12,664 nt of DNA, taken from the NCBI GenBank assembly GCA_903864375.1, contig CAIPFS010000322.1, positions 1 through 12,664 of the forward strand, in the 5' to 3' direction. Shown piece after piece: positions 5,159-12,610 of this stretch (positions are counted from its first letter, which is position 1; each line of letters starts with the position of its first letter). The DNA comes from an uncultured Verrucomicrobiota bacterium (GTDB taxonomy: Bacteria; Verrucomicrobiota; Verrucomicrobiia; Limisphaerales; UBA9464). The notes below the pieces were generated by a model. That model had not been told where the DNA came from and searched no databases. It saw only the letters and a list, made by a program, of their open reading frames with translations. The translations under genes and the position numbers were made by a program.

Positions 5159-8100
5159 ATGGAATCAGCCGAACTAGCGAATCTCAACATTGGCGCAGCC
5201 CGACAGTTCCTCGGTGAATTGCCAGCCGAAGTCCGCAAGCGGGGGGCGCAATTGGTGGCGGACGGCGCCGTCAAGGAATTGCGATGTGAGATCCCTGGCC
5301 TTGAATTTGTCGCCGACCTCGAGGTGGAGACTCTTCATAGAACGGCCCTGCGCTACGATCCCGACACCCAATACTGGTGGGAGGAGTGCAGTTGCCCGGC
5401 GGGAGGCGGATGCGAACATGCCGCGGCCGCGATGGAATCCCTGCTGGCGGAAACCGAAAACACACGTCGCGCAGTCGCAGCAAAAAAGCCTGCCCGGAAG
5501 GGCGCAGCACCGGCACCGGACGGAATCCTTCTCACCCAGGTGGAGGCGCTTCTCAAGCGTCCGTTATCCCGACCTGAAGCGGGATTTGTCAATCGATTGG
5601 AGGAACGGTTCCATCAGCTCAAGGAACGGCCCTATTTGAACGGGGACGACTTGATCGCCTTTGGCTTCAAGATCAACGACACCAACACGTGGGAAAAGTT
5701 GGATCTCTGGCCCTCCACACCGAAGACACCTGTGGAGTTCTGGCACTACGTGGCCCTGGCCGCAGAGGACCGGGGGCTGGCCTGGCCGGAATTCCTCCGT
5801 GGCATGACCCAGCTGGACCAGGCCCGGGAGCGCCTGAGTGCTTGGCGTCGGAAGCGGGAGATCGACCGGTGGAAAAGCCTGCTCAACAATCTTCAACTGG
5901 CTCCGTCGGATGACGATGCGGCTCCCGATGATCTGGAGCTTCGGATTCGATTCAATCCCGGCGAGGCCGTGGTGGAGTATCGCCGGGCGGGAGCGTTGGA
6001 TTACACCGTCGTCAAGTCGGCGCGCTTTCGCGAATTCGACGAACGGAACAGCGAACAAATCACCGGTGAAGCCGCCCAACTCTGGCAACCCCTGGTTCAG
6101 CGGGCCCGTCAGGGTCAACCCGTTCACCTGCGATACGATGATGCCTTGACGCGCCGCCTGCTTCACCGGTTTCTCCGAAACCCGGCATTGAGGCCGTTCT
6201 TGTGCGCCAGGGATGGCGAACCGCTTCGGTGGGAAACCGAATCTCTTCGGTGGAATCTGACCCCGGCCGAGGACGATCAGGATGATTACCGCCTCCTCCT
6301 CCTGCAGCCGGACGGAACCCCGGCCCCGCCGGCGCTCATGGTTCTTCCCGGTCGACCGGCTTTGTACGTCACCGAATCGAATGTCTGGCCGAGCCCTCCC
6401 ATCGAGGACCGTGCGGTCGATCCGGTGATTGAAACCCGCATTCCCGCACCCGCCCTCGAAACCGCAGCTGGAATTCGCTTTCTGCAACATCACGGCATCG
6501 CCCTTCCCCACCGGCTGGAGTCCCGGGTGGCGACCGTGCGGCTGAAGCCCAGAATCTCCGGGGAACTCCGTGCCATCGCCTTCGGCAACGAGACCGAATA
6601 TGCGGTGCTCGATGTCCTGGGCGGCAACGCGGACGGCAGCTATCAGGAACGGTGGAACGGCAATCACTGGGCACAAATCCGGCCCGGACCCGACGCCGAG
6701 GACCGTCCCGCCCCATCCGACGAACCTCTGGCCACCTACGAACGATCCGGACTCATCGACCTGCCCCGGTCGTTGGAACTGGCAGGATTCAAATGGGATT
6801 TTGCCCGGCAGCGCTGGTTGCTTCGGGTCACCTCCCGGTTTCCCGACCAGTTTTCCACCTGGATGCAATCCCTTCCCGAAGGGGTCGAACTGGAGCTCCG
6901 GGGGGAACTGGCCTCTTTTCAAAATTCATTGGTGGCAGGGCGGGTCCGATTGGAGGTCGCCGAGGCTGGCATGGACTGGTTCGACCTGAAGGTCGTGCTG
7001 GACGTGACTGATACCCAACTCAATGCCGACGAAATCAAATTGCTGCTCGACGCCCGGGGCAAGTGGGTGCGATTGGGCGGCAAGGGATGGCGGCGTTTGG
7101 AATTCAACCTCTCCGCCGAGGAGGACGCCCAGTTTGCCCGGCTTGGATTGAATCCCCGGGAGCTCAGTTCGGAACCGCAACGTCTGCATGCGTTGCAATT
7201 GTCCGATTCCAATGCCCGGTCGCTGGTGGGCGAGACCGCCTTTTCAGCGATTGAGCGCCGGGTGGCGGAGATTCAGGCCCGGGTCACCCCCCCGCCACCG
7301 CCCACACTGCATGCCACGCTCCGCCCCTACCAGCTCGAGGGATTCCATTTCCTCTGTTACCTATCGACCAACCGGTTTGGAGGGATCCTGGCCGACGACA
7401 TGGGCCTTGGCAAAACGCTCCAAACGCTTGCCTGGATCGCCTGGCTGGACGCGGAGTACCGGGCGGAGGCGGCTGCAAACGGCACCGATGGGACGACTCC
7501 GGTCTCCCTCCCGTTTCTCGTGGTCTGCCCCAAATCGGTGACCGACAACTGGAGGGCGGAATCCGCGCGGTTCGTACCCCATGTCCAGGTCAAGGTCTGG
7601 TCCGGTGAAAAAATCAAGCAGCTGCCTCCCTCGCCGGAAGGCCCCACCCTGCACGTCATCAATTACAATCAATTGCGGAGCGCGGGTGAAACACTCTCCA
7701 AAATTGAGTTTCACGCAGTCATCCTGGACGAGGGTCAGTACATCAAGAACCCCTCGAGCATCACCGCGCAACTGGCTCGGAACCTTCGGTCCCGCCACCG
7801 CCTCATCCTCAGCGGCACCCCGATTGAAAACAAACTGCTCGATTTGTGGAGTCTGATGAGCTTTGCCGTTCCCGGGGCACTGGGCGGGCGTTCGGAATTT
7901 CAACGGGTCTTTGATCAAAAGGGCGATCCTCTTGCCCGGCAACGCCTTTCAGCGCGGGTTCGACCGTTCCTCCTCCGCCGCACCAAGGCCCAGGTGGCCC
8001 GTGACCTTCCCGACCGGATTGAGGAGGAGCTCTTCTGCGAATTGGAGGGAGAACAGAAGACCCTTTACCGGGCGGAGCTCAAGCGCGCCCAGGGGATGCT

Positions 8101-8731
8101 TCTGCGTGTCAACAGCCCCGCCACCCTGAACAAGCATCGGTTCAACTTCCTCACCTCCCTGCTGCGTCTCCGTCAGATTTGTTGCGACGCCCGCCTCATC
8201 AAACCCAATGCCAAGGGCGAAAGCGCCAAACTGGAGGCTCTCATGGAAACCCTGGAGCCGTTGGTCGAGGAAGGTCAGAAGGTCCTGGTGTTCTCCCAGT
8301 TCGTCGAGATGCTGGAACTTCTCCGGACCGCCATTACCGAACGCGGCTGGTCCCACTTCTTCCTCTCGGGGGCCACCGAGGGCCGGGGCGATCTGGTCCG
8401 CAACTTTCAAAGCCACCCGGGCGGTGCCGTCTTTCTGATCAGCCTCAAGGCCGGTGGCTTCGGACTCAATCTGACCGCCGCCAGTTATGTCATCCTGTTC
8501 GACCCGTGGTGGAATCCGGCGGTTGAGGCGCAAGCCATCGATCGGACCCACCGTATCGGGCAGACACAAAAGGTGATCGCCTACCGGCTCCTGATCAAAA
8601 ACAGCGTGGAGGAAAAAATCCGGTCGCTCCAACGCCAGAAGTCTCAGTTGGCCGATGACGTCCTTGGCGAGGAATCCTTTTCCCAGGCACTCACCCTGGA
8701 TGACCTCCGTTTCCTGCTCTCCGAGGAATGA
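5159..8731 (+). CDS. SWIM-domain SNF2-family ATPase/helicase
   Basis: A 1190-residue DNA-dependent ATPase of the bacterial SNF2 group. A SWIM zinc motif CxCx5CxH is at Cys77, Cys79, Cys85 and His87, followed by a basic Ala/Lys linker at about 100-120. A long middle part (about 125-700) resembles the region associated with bacterial SNF2 proteins. The motor begins with LRPYQLEG at 721-728. Its motifs are DDMGLGKT (746-753, Walker A), DEGQ (857-860, the SNF2 variant of the DEAD box), LSGTPIEN (884-891), VLVFSQF (1042-1048) and DRTHRIGQ (1128-1135, arginine finger). All key residues are present. Such proteins translocate on duplex DNA and remodel protein-DNA or RNA polymerase complexes; the specific target here is unknown. 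The reading frame is intact. The stop overlaps an ATG at 8728, but the next gene probably starts at 8830. Confidence 0.95.
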   Translation: MESAELANLNIGAARQFLGELPAEVRKRGAQLVADGAVKELRCEIPGLEFVADLEVETLHRTALRYDPDTQYWWEECSCPAGGGCEHAAAAMESLLAETENTRRAVAAKKPARKGAAPAPDGILLTQVEALLKRPLSRPEAGFVNRLEERFHQLKERPYLNGDDLIAFGFKINDTNTWEKLDLWPSTPKTPVEFWHYVALAAEDRGLAWPEFLRGMTQLDQARERLSAWRRKREIDRWKSLLNNLQLAPSDDDAAPDDLELRIRFNPGEAVVEYRRAGALDYTVVKSARFREFDERNSEQITGEAAQLWQPLVQRARQGQPVHLRYDDALTRRLLHRFLRNPALRPFLCARDGEPLRWETESLRWNLTPAEDDQDDYRLLLLQPDGTPAPPALMVLPGRPALYVTESNVWPSPPIEDRAVDPVIETRIPAPALETAAGIRFLQHHGIALPHRLESRVATVRLKPRISGELRAIAFGNETEYAVLDVLGGNADGSYQERWNGNHWAQIRPGPDAEDRPAPSDEPLATYERSGLIDLPRSLELAGFKWDFARQRWLLRVTSRFPDQFSTWMQSLPEGVELELRGELASFQNSLVAGRVRLEVAEAGMDWFDLKVVLDVTDTQLNADEIKLLLDARGKWVRLGGKGWRRLEFNLSAEEDAQFARLGLNPRELSSEPQRLHALQLSDSNARSLVGETAFSAIERRVAEIQARVTPPPPPTLHATLRPYQLEGFHFLCYLSTNRFGGILADDMGLGKTLQTLAWIAWLDAEYRAEAAANGTDGTTPVSLPFLVVCPKSVTDNWRAESARFVPHVQVKVWSGEKIKQLPPSPEGPTLHVINYNQLRSAGETLSKIEFHAVILDEGQYIKNPSSITAQLARNLRSRHRLILSGTPIENKLLDLWSLMSFAVPGALGGRSEFQRVFDQKGDPLARQRLSARVRPFLLRRTKAQVARDLPDRIEEELFCELEGEQKTLYRAELKRAQGMLLRVNSPATLNKHRFNFLTSLLRLRQICCDARLIKPNAKGESAKLEALMETLEPLVEEGQKVLVFSQFVEMLELLRTAITERGWSHFFLSGATEGRGDLVRNFQSHPGGAVFLISLKAGGFGLNLTAASYVILFDPWWNPAVEAQAIDRTHRIGQTQKVIAYRLLIKNSVEEKIRSLQRQKSQLADDVLGEESFSQALTLDDLRFLLSEE

Positions 8732-8773
8732 TGAGGTCGAAATCCTTCGGCACCAGACCCCGACGAACCTCAA

Positions 8774-8785
8774 TTCCACGTGGAA
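8774..8785. repeat. Perfect 12-base palindrome TTCCACGTGGAA
   Basis: This exact palindrome lies between the SNF2 stop and the preferred ATG (8830) of the S41-like gene. It could be a dimeric regulator's operator or nothing; no second copy was noticed. A palindrome of this length can occur by chance in a window this large. Confidence 0.3.
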
Positions 8786-8829
8786 CTTCGTTGCCTTGCA
8801 TCGGTGCCATCGCGGATAAACCGGGAGGT

Positions 8830-9864
8830 ATGATCCGACGATATGTCCGGCTGATTCTGGTTCTCGCCGCCTGTGTGACCCTGGGTCGTCTAAAGGCGGC
8901 GACACCCGAATTTCAACTCCTGTACGAGTTGATTCGGACCAACGTCGCCGGGATCAGTGCCGAGCGGCTGAATACCCTCGCCGTCGAAGGCCTCCTGGAG
9001 CGGCTGGGAGGAGCGGCCCGCTTCATTACCAATGAAGAGCCGGCAGCGGTGGCCGATGGTTCCCTGGTCAAGGTCAACCTGTTTGAAGGGCACTACGGAT
9101 ATGCCCGCATCGGAGAGATCGGGCCGTCCACTGCGAAGGAACTGGCCGGAGCCATCTCCCATTGGAAGCCGACCAACGAACTGGAAGGTGTGGTTCTGGA
9201 CCTCCGGTTTGCCACTGGAAGCGACTTCCAGGCGGCGGCGCAACTCGCCGACCTCTTTTTTCCGACCGGACAACCGGTTTTGGATTGGGGTGAGGGCCTT
9301 TTTCAATCCACCACCAAGACTGGTTCCTTCCCGGTCCCGGTGACGGTCCTCGTGAACCGCCAGACACGCGGAGCCCCTGAGGCAGTCGCGGCGGCGTTGC
9401 GCAGTTCGGGACTGGCCCTGGTGATCGGTGGGACCACTGCCGGAGAAGCGGCTGTTTATCGCGACTTCCTGCTGCCGACCGGTGGGTCGATCCGGATTGC
9501 CGTGAACAACGTCAAAACGGGAAATGGCGAAGCCATTCCCACCGAGGGCCTGGTTCCTGACATCGTCGTCAACACACCCGTGGCCTGGGACCGCGCCTAT
9601 CTTGCCGACCCATTCACCGGTGTGACCTCCACCACCAACTCTCCCCTGGCAACCAACCTGGTGGTGGCCACGGTGCGTGTCCGAAAGCGCATCAACGAAG
9701 CCGAATTAGTGCGGTCCAAACAGGCCGGTGTCGAGCCCACCCCGGAGACCGTGAAAGCCGCATCCCCGGAGGCACCGCGCATCATCCGCGACCCCGCCCT
9801 TGCCCGGGCCGTCGACCTGCTCAAAGGCCTGCGCATTGTCCGGGGCGATTCGACTGGGAAGTGA
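8830..9864 (+). CDS. S41 (CtpA/Tsp-like) peptidase homologue, probably inactive
   Basis: A 344-residue exported protein. MIRRYVRLILVLAAC begins a signal peptide; Cys15 in LAAC fits a lipobox, though cleavage after LKAA (about 24) is also possible. Residues about 28-67 resemble the helical N-terminal part of C-terminal processing proteases. The S41 core runs from about 78 to 247: YARIGEI, VVLDLRFATG (cf. ILDLRxNxGG), VTVLVNR, LALVIGGTTAGE and EGLVPDIVV. No room remains for the usual PDZ domain. Aligning with VNRGSASASE...GxPTFGK, the nucleophilic Ser becomes Gly181 (TRGAPE) and the general-base Lys becomes Glu206. The frame is open, so this looks like a conserved pseudoenzyme and not decay. 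The start at 8830 is chosen for the signal peptide; an upstream in-frame ATG at 8728 would add an unlikely 34-residue basic leader. The role is unknown, perhaps substrate or peptidoglycan-enzyme binding. Confidence 0.82.
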   Translation: MIRRYVRLILVLAACVTLGRLKAATPEFQLLYELIRTNVAGISAERLNTLAVEGLLERLGGAARFITNEEPAAVADGSLVKVNLFEGHYGYARIGEIGPSTAKELAGAISHWKPTNELEGVVLDLRFATGSDFQAAAQLADLFFPTGQPVLDWGEGLFQSTTKTGSFPVPVTVLVNRQTRGAPEAVAAALRSSGLALVIGGTTAGEAAVYRDFLLPTGGSIRIAVNNVKTGNGEAIPTEGLVPDIVVNTPVAWDRAYLADPFTGVTSTTNSPLATNLVVATVRVRKRINEAELVRSKQAGVEPTPETVKAASPEAPRIIRDPALARAVDLLKGLRIVRGDSTGK

Positions 9865-9878
9865 ACGGGGAAGGGTGC

Positions 9879-9904
9879 GGAGCAGACACGCGATGGACTG
9901 CTCC
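9879..9904. terminator. Hairpin between convergent genes
   Basis: GGAGCAG (9879-9885) and CTGCTCC (9898-9904) form a perfect 7-bp stem with a 12-base loop in the 91-base gap between the converging S41-like and PLD genes. Its position suits a two-way terminator, but neither side has a T-tract, so intrinsic termination is unproven. Confidence 0.3.
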
Positions 9905-9955
9905 CGGGTCGAAGTCATTCCAGGTGCCGGCCGCTTTTATCAGCGCGAGAGGGGA

Positions 9956-11149
9956 TCAGTCTCCTTCCGATGCTTGATTCGGTCGATCTGGATGAGTCTC
10001 GGGAGACTCGAGTTGTCTCGAAATAAACGGATCGAGGCGGGCGAGGACCCAGAAATCCATCTTCTCCCGCAGCTTTTCCCAGATTCCACGCGATGTGCTC
10101 CAGGTCGTCGGATCAATTCTTTCGGACGACGTCAACCATCCGCTGAAGGCCTGGAGCGCCTCGGCCACCAACTGCGGACGGACCGTTCGTACCATCAATT
10201 CATGGTTGAGTCGAAGGCTGCGCACGTCCAGGTTGAATGAACCCACGTAGGCCGCCCCACCAGCCACATAGAGTTTGGCGTGGAGAATCTGGGGCTGATA
10301 CTCATAAATCTCGACACCCGCCTTGAGAAATCGGTTGTACAGATACCGACCCGCGCGCCGTGCCAACGGGACGTCCGTGATCCCGGGGAGGAGAAACTGG
10401 ACACGGCGTCCGGCCCGGGCCGCCCGCAGGAGGGCTCGACGGAGACGGGTGCCCGGAAGGAAATAGGCCGTGGCGAGGGCAATGTCACCCGGTTGTCGGA
10501 TATCCTGGCAGAGAGCGGAGGGCAGACTCCGCCCGATCTGCCCCGGACCACTTCGAAGCAGCTCGAATTCATCGTTTAAAGCGAGGTGATTCGGTCGGAC
10601 GAACTCGTGCGGAAAGGAGACGGACCCCGTGCCATCGGAAACCCGGGACCACATCCGATCAAAATCCTCTGCCAGCTTGCGGGCCGGAGCTCCTTCCAAT
10701 GACATGCCACAGTCCAGCCATCCCCGATGACAGCCATCTCCGACATATTCATCCGCCACGTTGAACCCACCCACCACAGCCCACTCCTCATCCACCACGG
10801 TCAGCTTCCGATGATTTCGAATCCAGGGGTGACGAGACGATCTGTGATTGAAGATGCGGACCAGTCCCCCCGATTCCAACAATGGATTCCAAAAGCCACT
10901 GGAAATCCCGGGTGAATGAAGCCCGTCCACCAGGACCTGCACCCGGCACCCCCGGGCCGCCGCCGCAACCAGCTGGGTCAAAAGCTTTTCTCCGCTCGCG
11001 TCGGATCGGAAGATATAGAATTCCAGGCGGATGGATTTCAAACCACCCGATATCCGTCGTTCGAGCTCCTCAAAAAAAGAATCACCCTTCCACCACCACC
11101 GGGCGGCCAGACCATTCCGCGCCACCTCGGAGGGATTTCCCATGATCAC
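9956..11149 (-). CDS. Phospholipase D family protein, ClsB-like cardiolipin synthase
   Basis: A 397-residue PLD-superfamily protein with two phosphatidyl-transfer domains. The first HKD motif is complete: His113, Lys115 and Asp120 (HRKLTVVD), followed by GGFN. The second reads HAKLYVAGG: His290 and Lys292 are present, but the Asp expected at 297 is Gly; VGSFNLDVRS and NHE follow as normal. Order, length and the lack of transmembrane helices resemble ClsB, which joins phospholipid head groups to make cardiolipin. Residues about 105-112 and the C-terminal tail (about 350-397) are family-variable. The GTG at 11149 overlaps the upstream stop as GTGA; an ATG two codons later (11143) is an alternative start with better spacing from a G-rich stretch. 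The upstream gene encodes a membrane protein that may supply its anchor. Confidence 0.87.
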   Translation of the reverse strand: MIMGNPSEVARNGLAARWWWKGDSFFEELERRISGGLKSIRLEFYIFRSDASGEKLLTQLVAAAARGCRVQVLVDGLHSPGISSGFWNPLLESGGLVRIFNHRSSRHPWIRNHRKLTVVDEEWAVVGGFNVADEYVGDGCHRGWLDCGMSLEGAPARKLAEDFDRMWSRVSDGTGSVSFPHEFVRPNHLALNDEFELLRSGPGQIGRSLPSALCQDIRQPGDIALATAYFLPGTRLRRALLRAARAGRRVQFLLPGITDVPLARRAGRYLYNRFLKAGVEIYEYQPQILHAKLYVAGGAAYVGSFNLDVRSLRLNHELMVRTVRPQLVAEALQAFSGWLTSSERIDPTTWSTSRGIWEKLREKMDFWVLARLDPFISRQLESPETHPDRPNQASEGD

Positions 11150-11934
11150 AGCCCCGCCATCAACGATTTGGCTTTCCGAATCCAGACGCGATCCCGCTCC
11201 CGCTGGAATTTCGGGGCATGCGCATCATCCGCGAGCACCTCGTTCAGTTCGCCCTTCGCCTTCTCTCCTTGTCCCGCCTTGAGCAGGAGTTCCGCGTACT
11301 GGACGCGGGCACGGGCGTATCCATGACTGACCAACACCTTCGCCCATGTCTGGAGGGCCTCGGAAGACTGACCCAAGGCCGTCTGGGCTTCAGCCAGGGC
11401 CATCAGTGTATGACCATAGTCATGCCGGGGATCTTTCGCGGCAATGCGGCTCAAGAGGGGTTCCGCCTCCGATGGACGTCCCGCACGGAGGAGGCACTGA
11501 CCGAGATGAGCGACGGCATCTTCGTCGGATGGATCCCGCTCCAGGGATGCCCGATAACTGGCTTCCGCGCGATCCAAGCGTCCCTGGGCAAAATAAACGT
11601 CCGCCAGATCCAGATGGTCGCGCGCCTTGTCCAGGTGATAAATGCGGGCCTGGAGTTCCTTGATACGCCGGCGGGTCTGGGCTCCGGGCAATTCAAACCC
11701 CTTGGTCAGGCGCCCCCCACCACCCCCGCCTCCTCCGCCCCCTTGTCGGTAAACCTGAAAATAATAAAACAGGGCGGAAACGAACGAAAACAGGAAGATG
11801 CAGACCGCCCAGATCCATTCTTCGCGGCGAAGGGCATCCACCAACATCCATAGCTGGAAACCGACCACCAGCCAGACAGCTGGATTGCGAAAGATCTGCG
11901 ATGGATCGAGAAATAAATCGAGCAGCCGACTCAC
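11146..11934 (-). CDS. PLDc_N-like two-helix membrane protein with Gly10 hinge and TPRs
   Basis: A 262-residue protein. Two hydrophobic helices (about 18-34 and 40-62; VGFQLWMLVDALRREEWIWA, then a Phe/Tyr-rich helix) resemble the PLDc_N domain that anchors many cardiolipin synthases. Ten consecutive glycines (65-74) follow, then a charged helical segment, then TPR-like repeats at about 105-170 (HLDLADVYFAQGRLDRAEAS, VAHLGQCLLRAGRPSEAEPL) and about 177-235. The TPR region should be cytoplasmic if the domain follows PLDc_N topology. The next gene, overlapping by four bases, is a PLD synthase without membrane helices, so this protein may recruit it. The start is a GTG with only a weak upstream AGG; no other start precedes the helices. 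It follows the rplQ terminator, so it probably has its own promoter, which I could not identify. Confidence 0.8.
   Translation of the reverse strand: MSRLLDLFLDPSQIFRNPAVWLVVGFQLWMLVDALRREEWIWAVCIFLFSFVSALFYYFQVYRQGGGGGGGGGGRLTKGFELPGAQTRRRIKELQARIYHLDKARDHLDLADVYFAQGRLDRAEASYRASLERDPSDEDAVAHLGQCLLRAGRPSEAEPLLSRIAAKDPRHDYGHTLMALAEAQTALGQSSEALQTWAKVLVSHGYARARVQYAELLLKAGQGEKAKGELNEVLADDAHAPKFQRERDRVWIRKAKSLMAGL
11713..11742 (-). repeat. G-rich tract encoding ten glycines
   Basis: The coding strand carries 30 bases of Gly codons with G-runs of five, five and six separated by short mixed GG blocks. It makes the flexible hinge of the PLDc_N/TPR protein. Such a tract is prone to slippage and may form G-rich mRNA structure; both are inferences. 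Confidence 0.7.
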
Positions 11935-12003
11935 GTTTAAAGCCTAGTCCAAAGTCGATGAATGTGAAAACAAAGGATTCAGAACCGATCCTGAAGAGGG
12001 GGG

Positions 12004-12037
12004 CAAAAACAAAAAAGCCCGCCGAAAGGCGGGCTTT
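12004..12037 (-). terminator. Intrinsic terminator after rplQ
   Basis: Read on the minus strand, AAAGCCCGCC and GGCGGGCTTT (12037-12028 and 12023-12014) form a perfect 10-bp stem with a TTTC loop. A T-rich tail interrupted by one G follows (12013-12004). It starts 16 bases beyond the rplQ stop and is a textbook Rho-independent terminator, ending the ribosomal-protein operon. Confidence 0.92.
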
Positions 12038-12052
12038 GAAGGGAGCATTGAA

Positions 12053-12604
12053 TTACTTCGTTTCAGTCGAAGATTCCGTGGCCACCACGGGTTCCACCGT
12101 GGCTCCTGCCGGAAGTTCAACCCACTCGAGAATCGCCAATTGGGCGGTATCACCGCGGCGCTCTGCCAGACGAAGGATGCGGGTATAGCCGCCCTTGCGG
12201 TCCTTGAAGAGGGGGGCAATCTGATCGAACAGGATGTGCACCACGTCCTCTTCGTTGCGGAACTTCTCCCGTTGCACCTTGCCGGGATTCTTTTTGGTTC
12301 CCTTGAACTGCGTCCGGGACTGCTGGCGAAGCCGGGCAGCCGCCAGACGACGACAGTGAACGTTCTCCGCGGCCAGACTCTGCTTAAGGGCGGCATCTGC
12401 CGCACCCGTGGCTTCCGTGGTCGCCGCCTGAGCCCGCTTGCCGAGGGTCAACAGCTTTTCAGCAACGGAACGTGCCGCCTTGGCCTTATGGATGGTGGTC
12501 GTCACCCGCTTGTGTTTGATCAGACTGCAGACCAGGTTGGCGAGCATCGCATTGCGGTGTTCGCTGGAGCGACCCAGTTTGGCGCTGCGCTTAAGGTGTC
12601 GCAT
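12053..12604 (-). CDS. rplQ: 50S ribosomal protein L17
   Basis: A 183-residue L17, longer than the 127 residues of E. coli. The N terminus is diagnostic: MRHLKRSAKLGRSSEHRNAM, then LANLVCSLIKHKRVTTT and AEKLLTLGKRAQ (to about 59). The conserved C-terminal part is IAPLFKDRKGGYTRILRL (129-146) and AQLAILEWVEL. The extra length comes from a basic, Ala/Gln/Lys-rich central insertion (within about 60-118) and an acidic Val/Thr/Glu tail (165-183). L17 binds 23S rRNA near the peptide exit side of the large subunit. It begins six bases after the stop of the preceding gene, with no Shine-Dalgarno, so it probably relies on translational coupling. Confidence 0.97.
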   Translation of the reverse strand: MRHLKRSAKLGRSSEHRNAMLANLVCSLIKHKRVTTTIHKAKAARSVAEKLLTLGKRAQAATTEATGAADAALKQSLAAENVHCRRLAAARLRQQSRTQFKGTKKNPGKVQREKFRNEEDVVHILFDQIAPLFKDRKGGYTRILRLAERRGDTAQLAILEWVELPAGATVEPVVATESSTETK

Positions 12605-12610
12605 AAATAA

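Noticed and set aside
5564..6922. A 452-codon open frame on the minus strand
   Set aside because: It lies wholly within the SNF2 gene, antisense to it, has no recognisable domain and reflects the GC-rich codon pattern. The same applies to the long antisense frames at 7949-8905, 451-1140 and 1563-2084.
8728..8829. ATG at 8728 as the start of the S41-like gene
   Set aside because: It overlaps the SNF2 stop neatly, but it would place 34 basic, Pro-rich residues before an obvious signal peptide that begins at 8830 and is preceded by GGGAGG, although that sits only one base from the ATG.
5159..11149. A possible DISARM-like defence cluster, since a SNF2 helicase and a PLD protein are both present
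   Set aside because: There is no methyltransferase, DUF1998 protein or other defence gene. The PLD is on the other strand, overlaps a PLDc_N-like protein and looks like a lipid synthase. The SNF2 has a SWIM-type architecture common in housekeeping remodelers.
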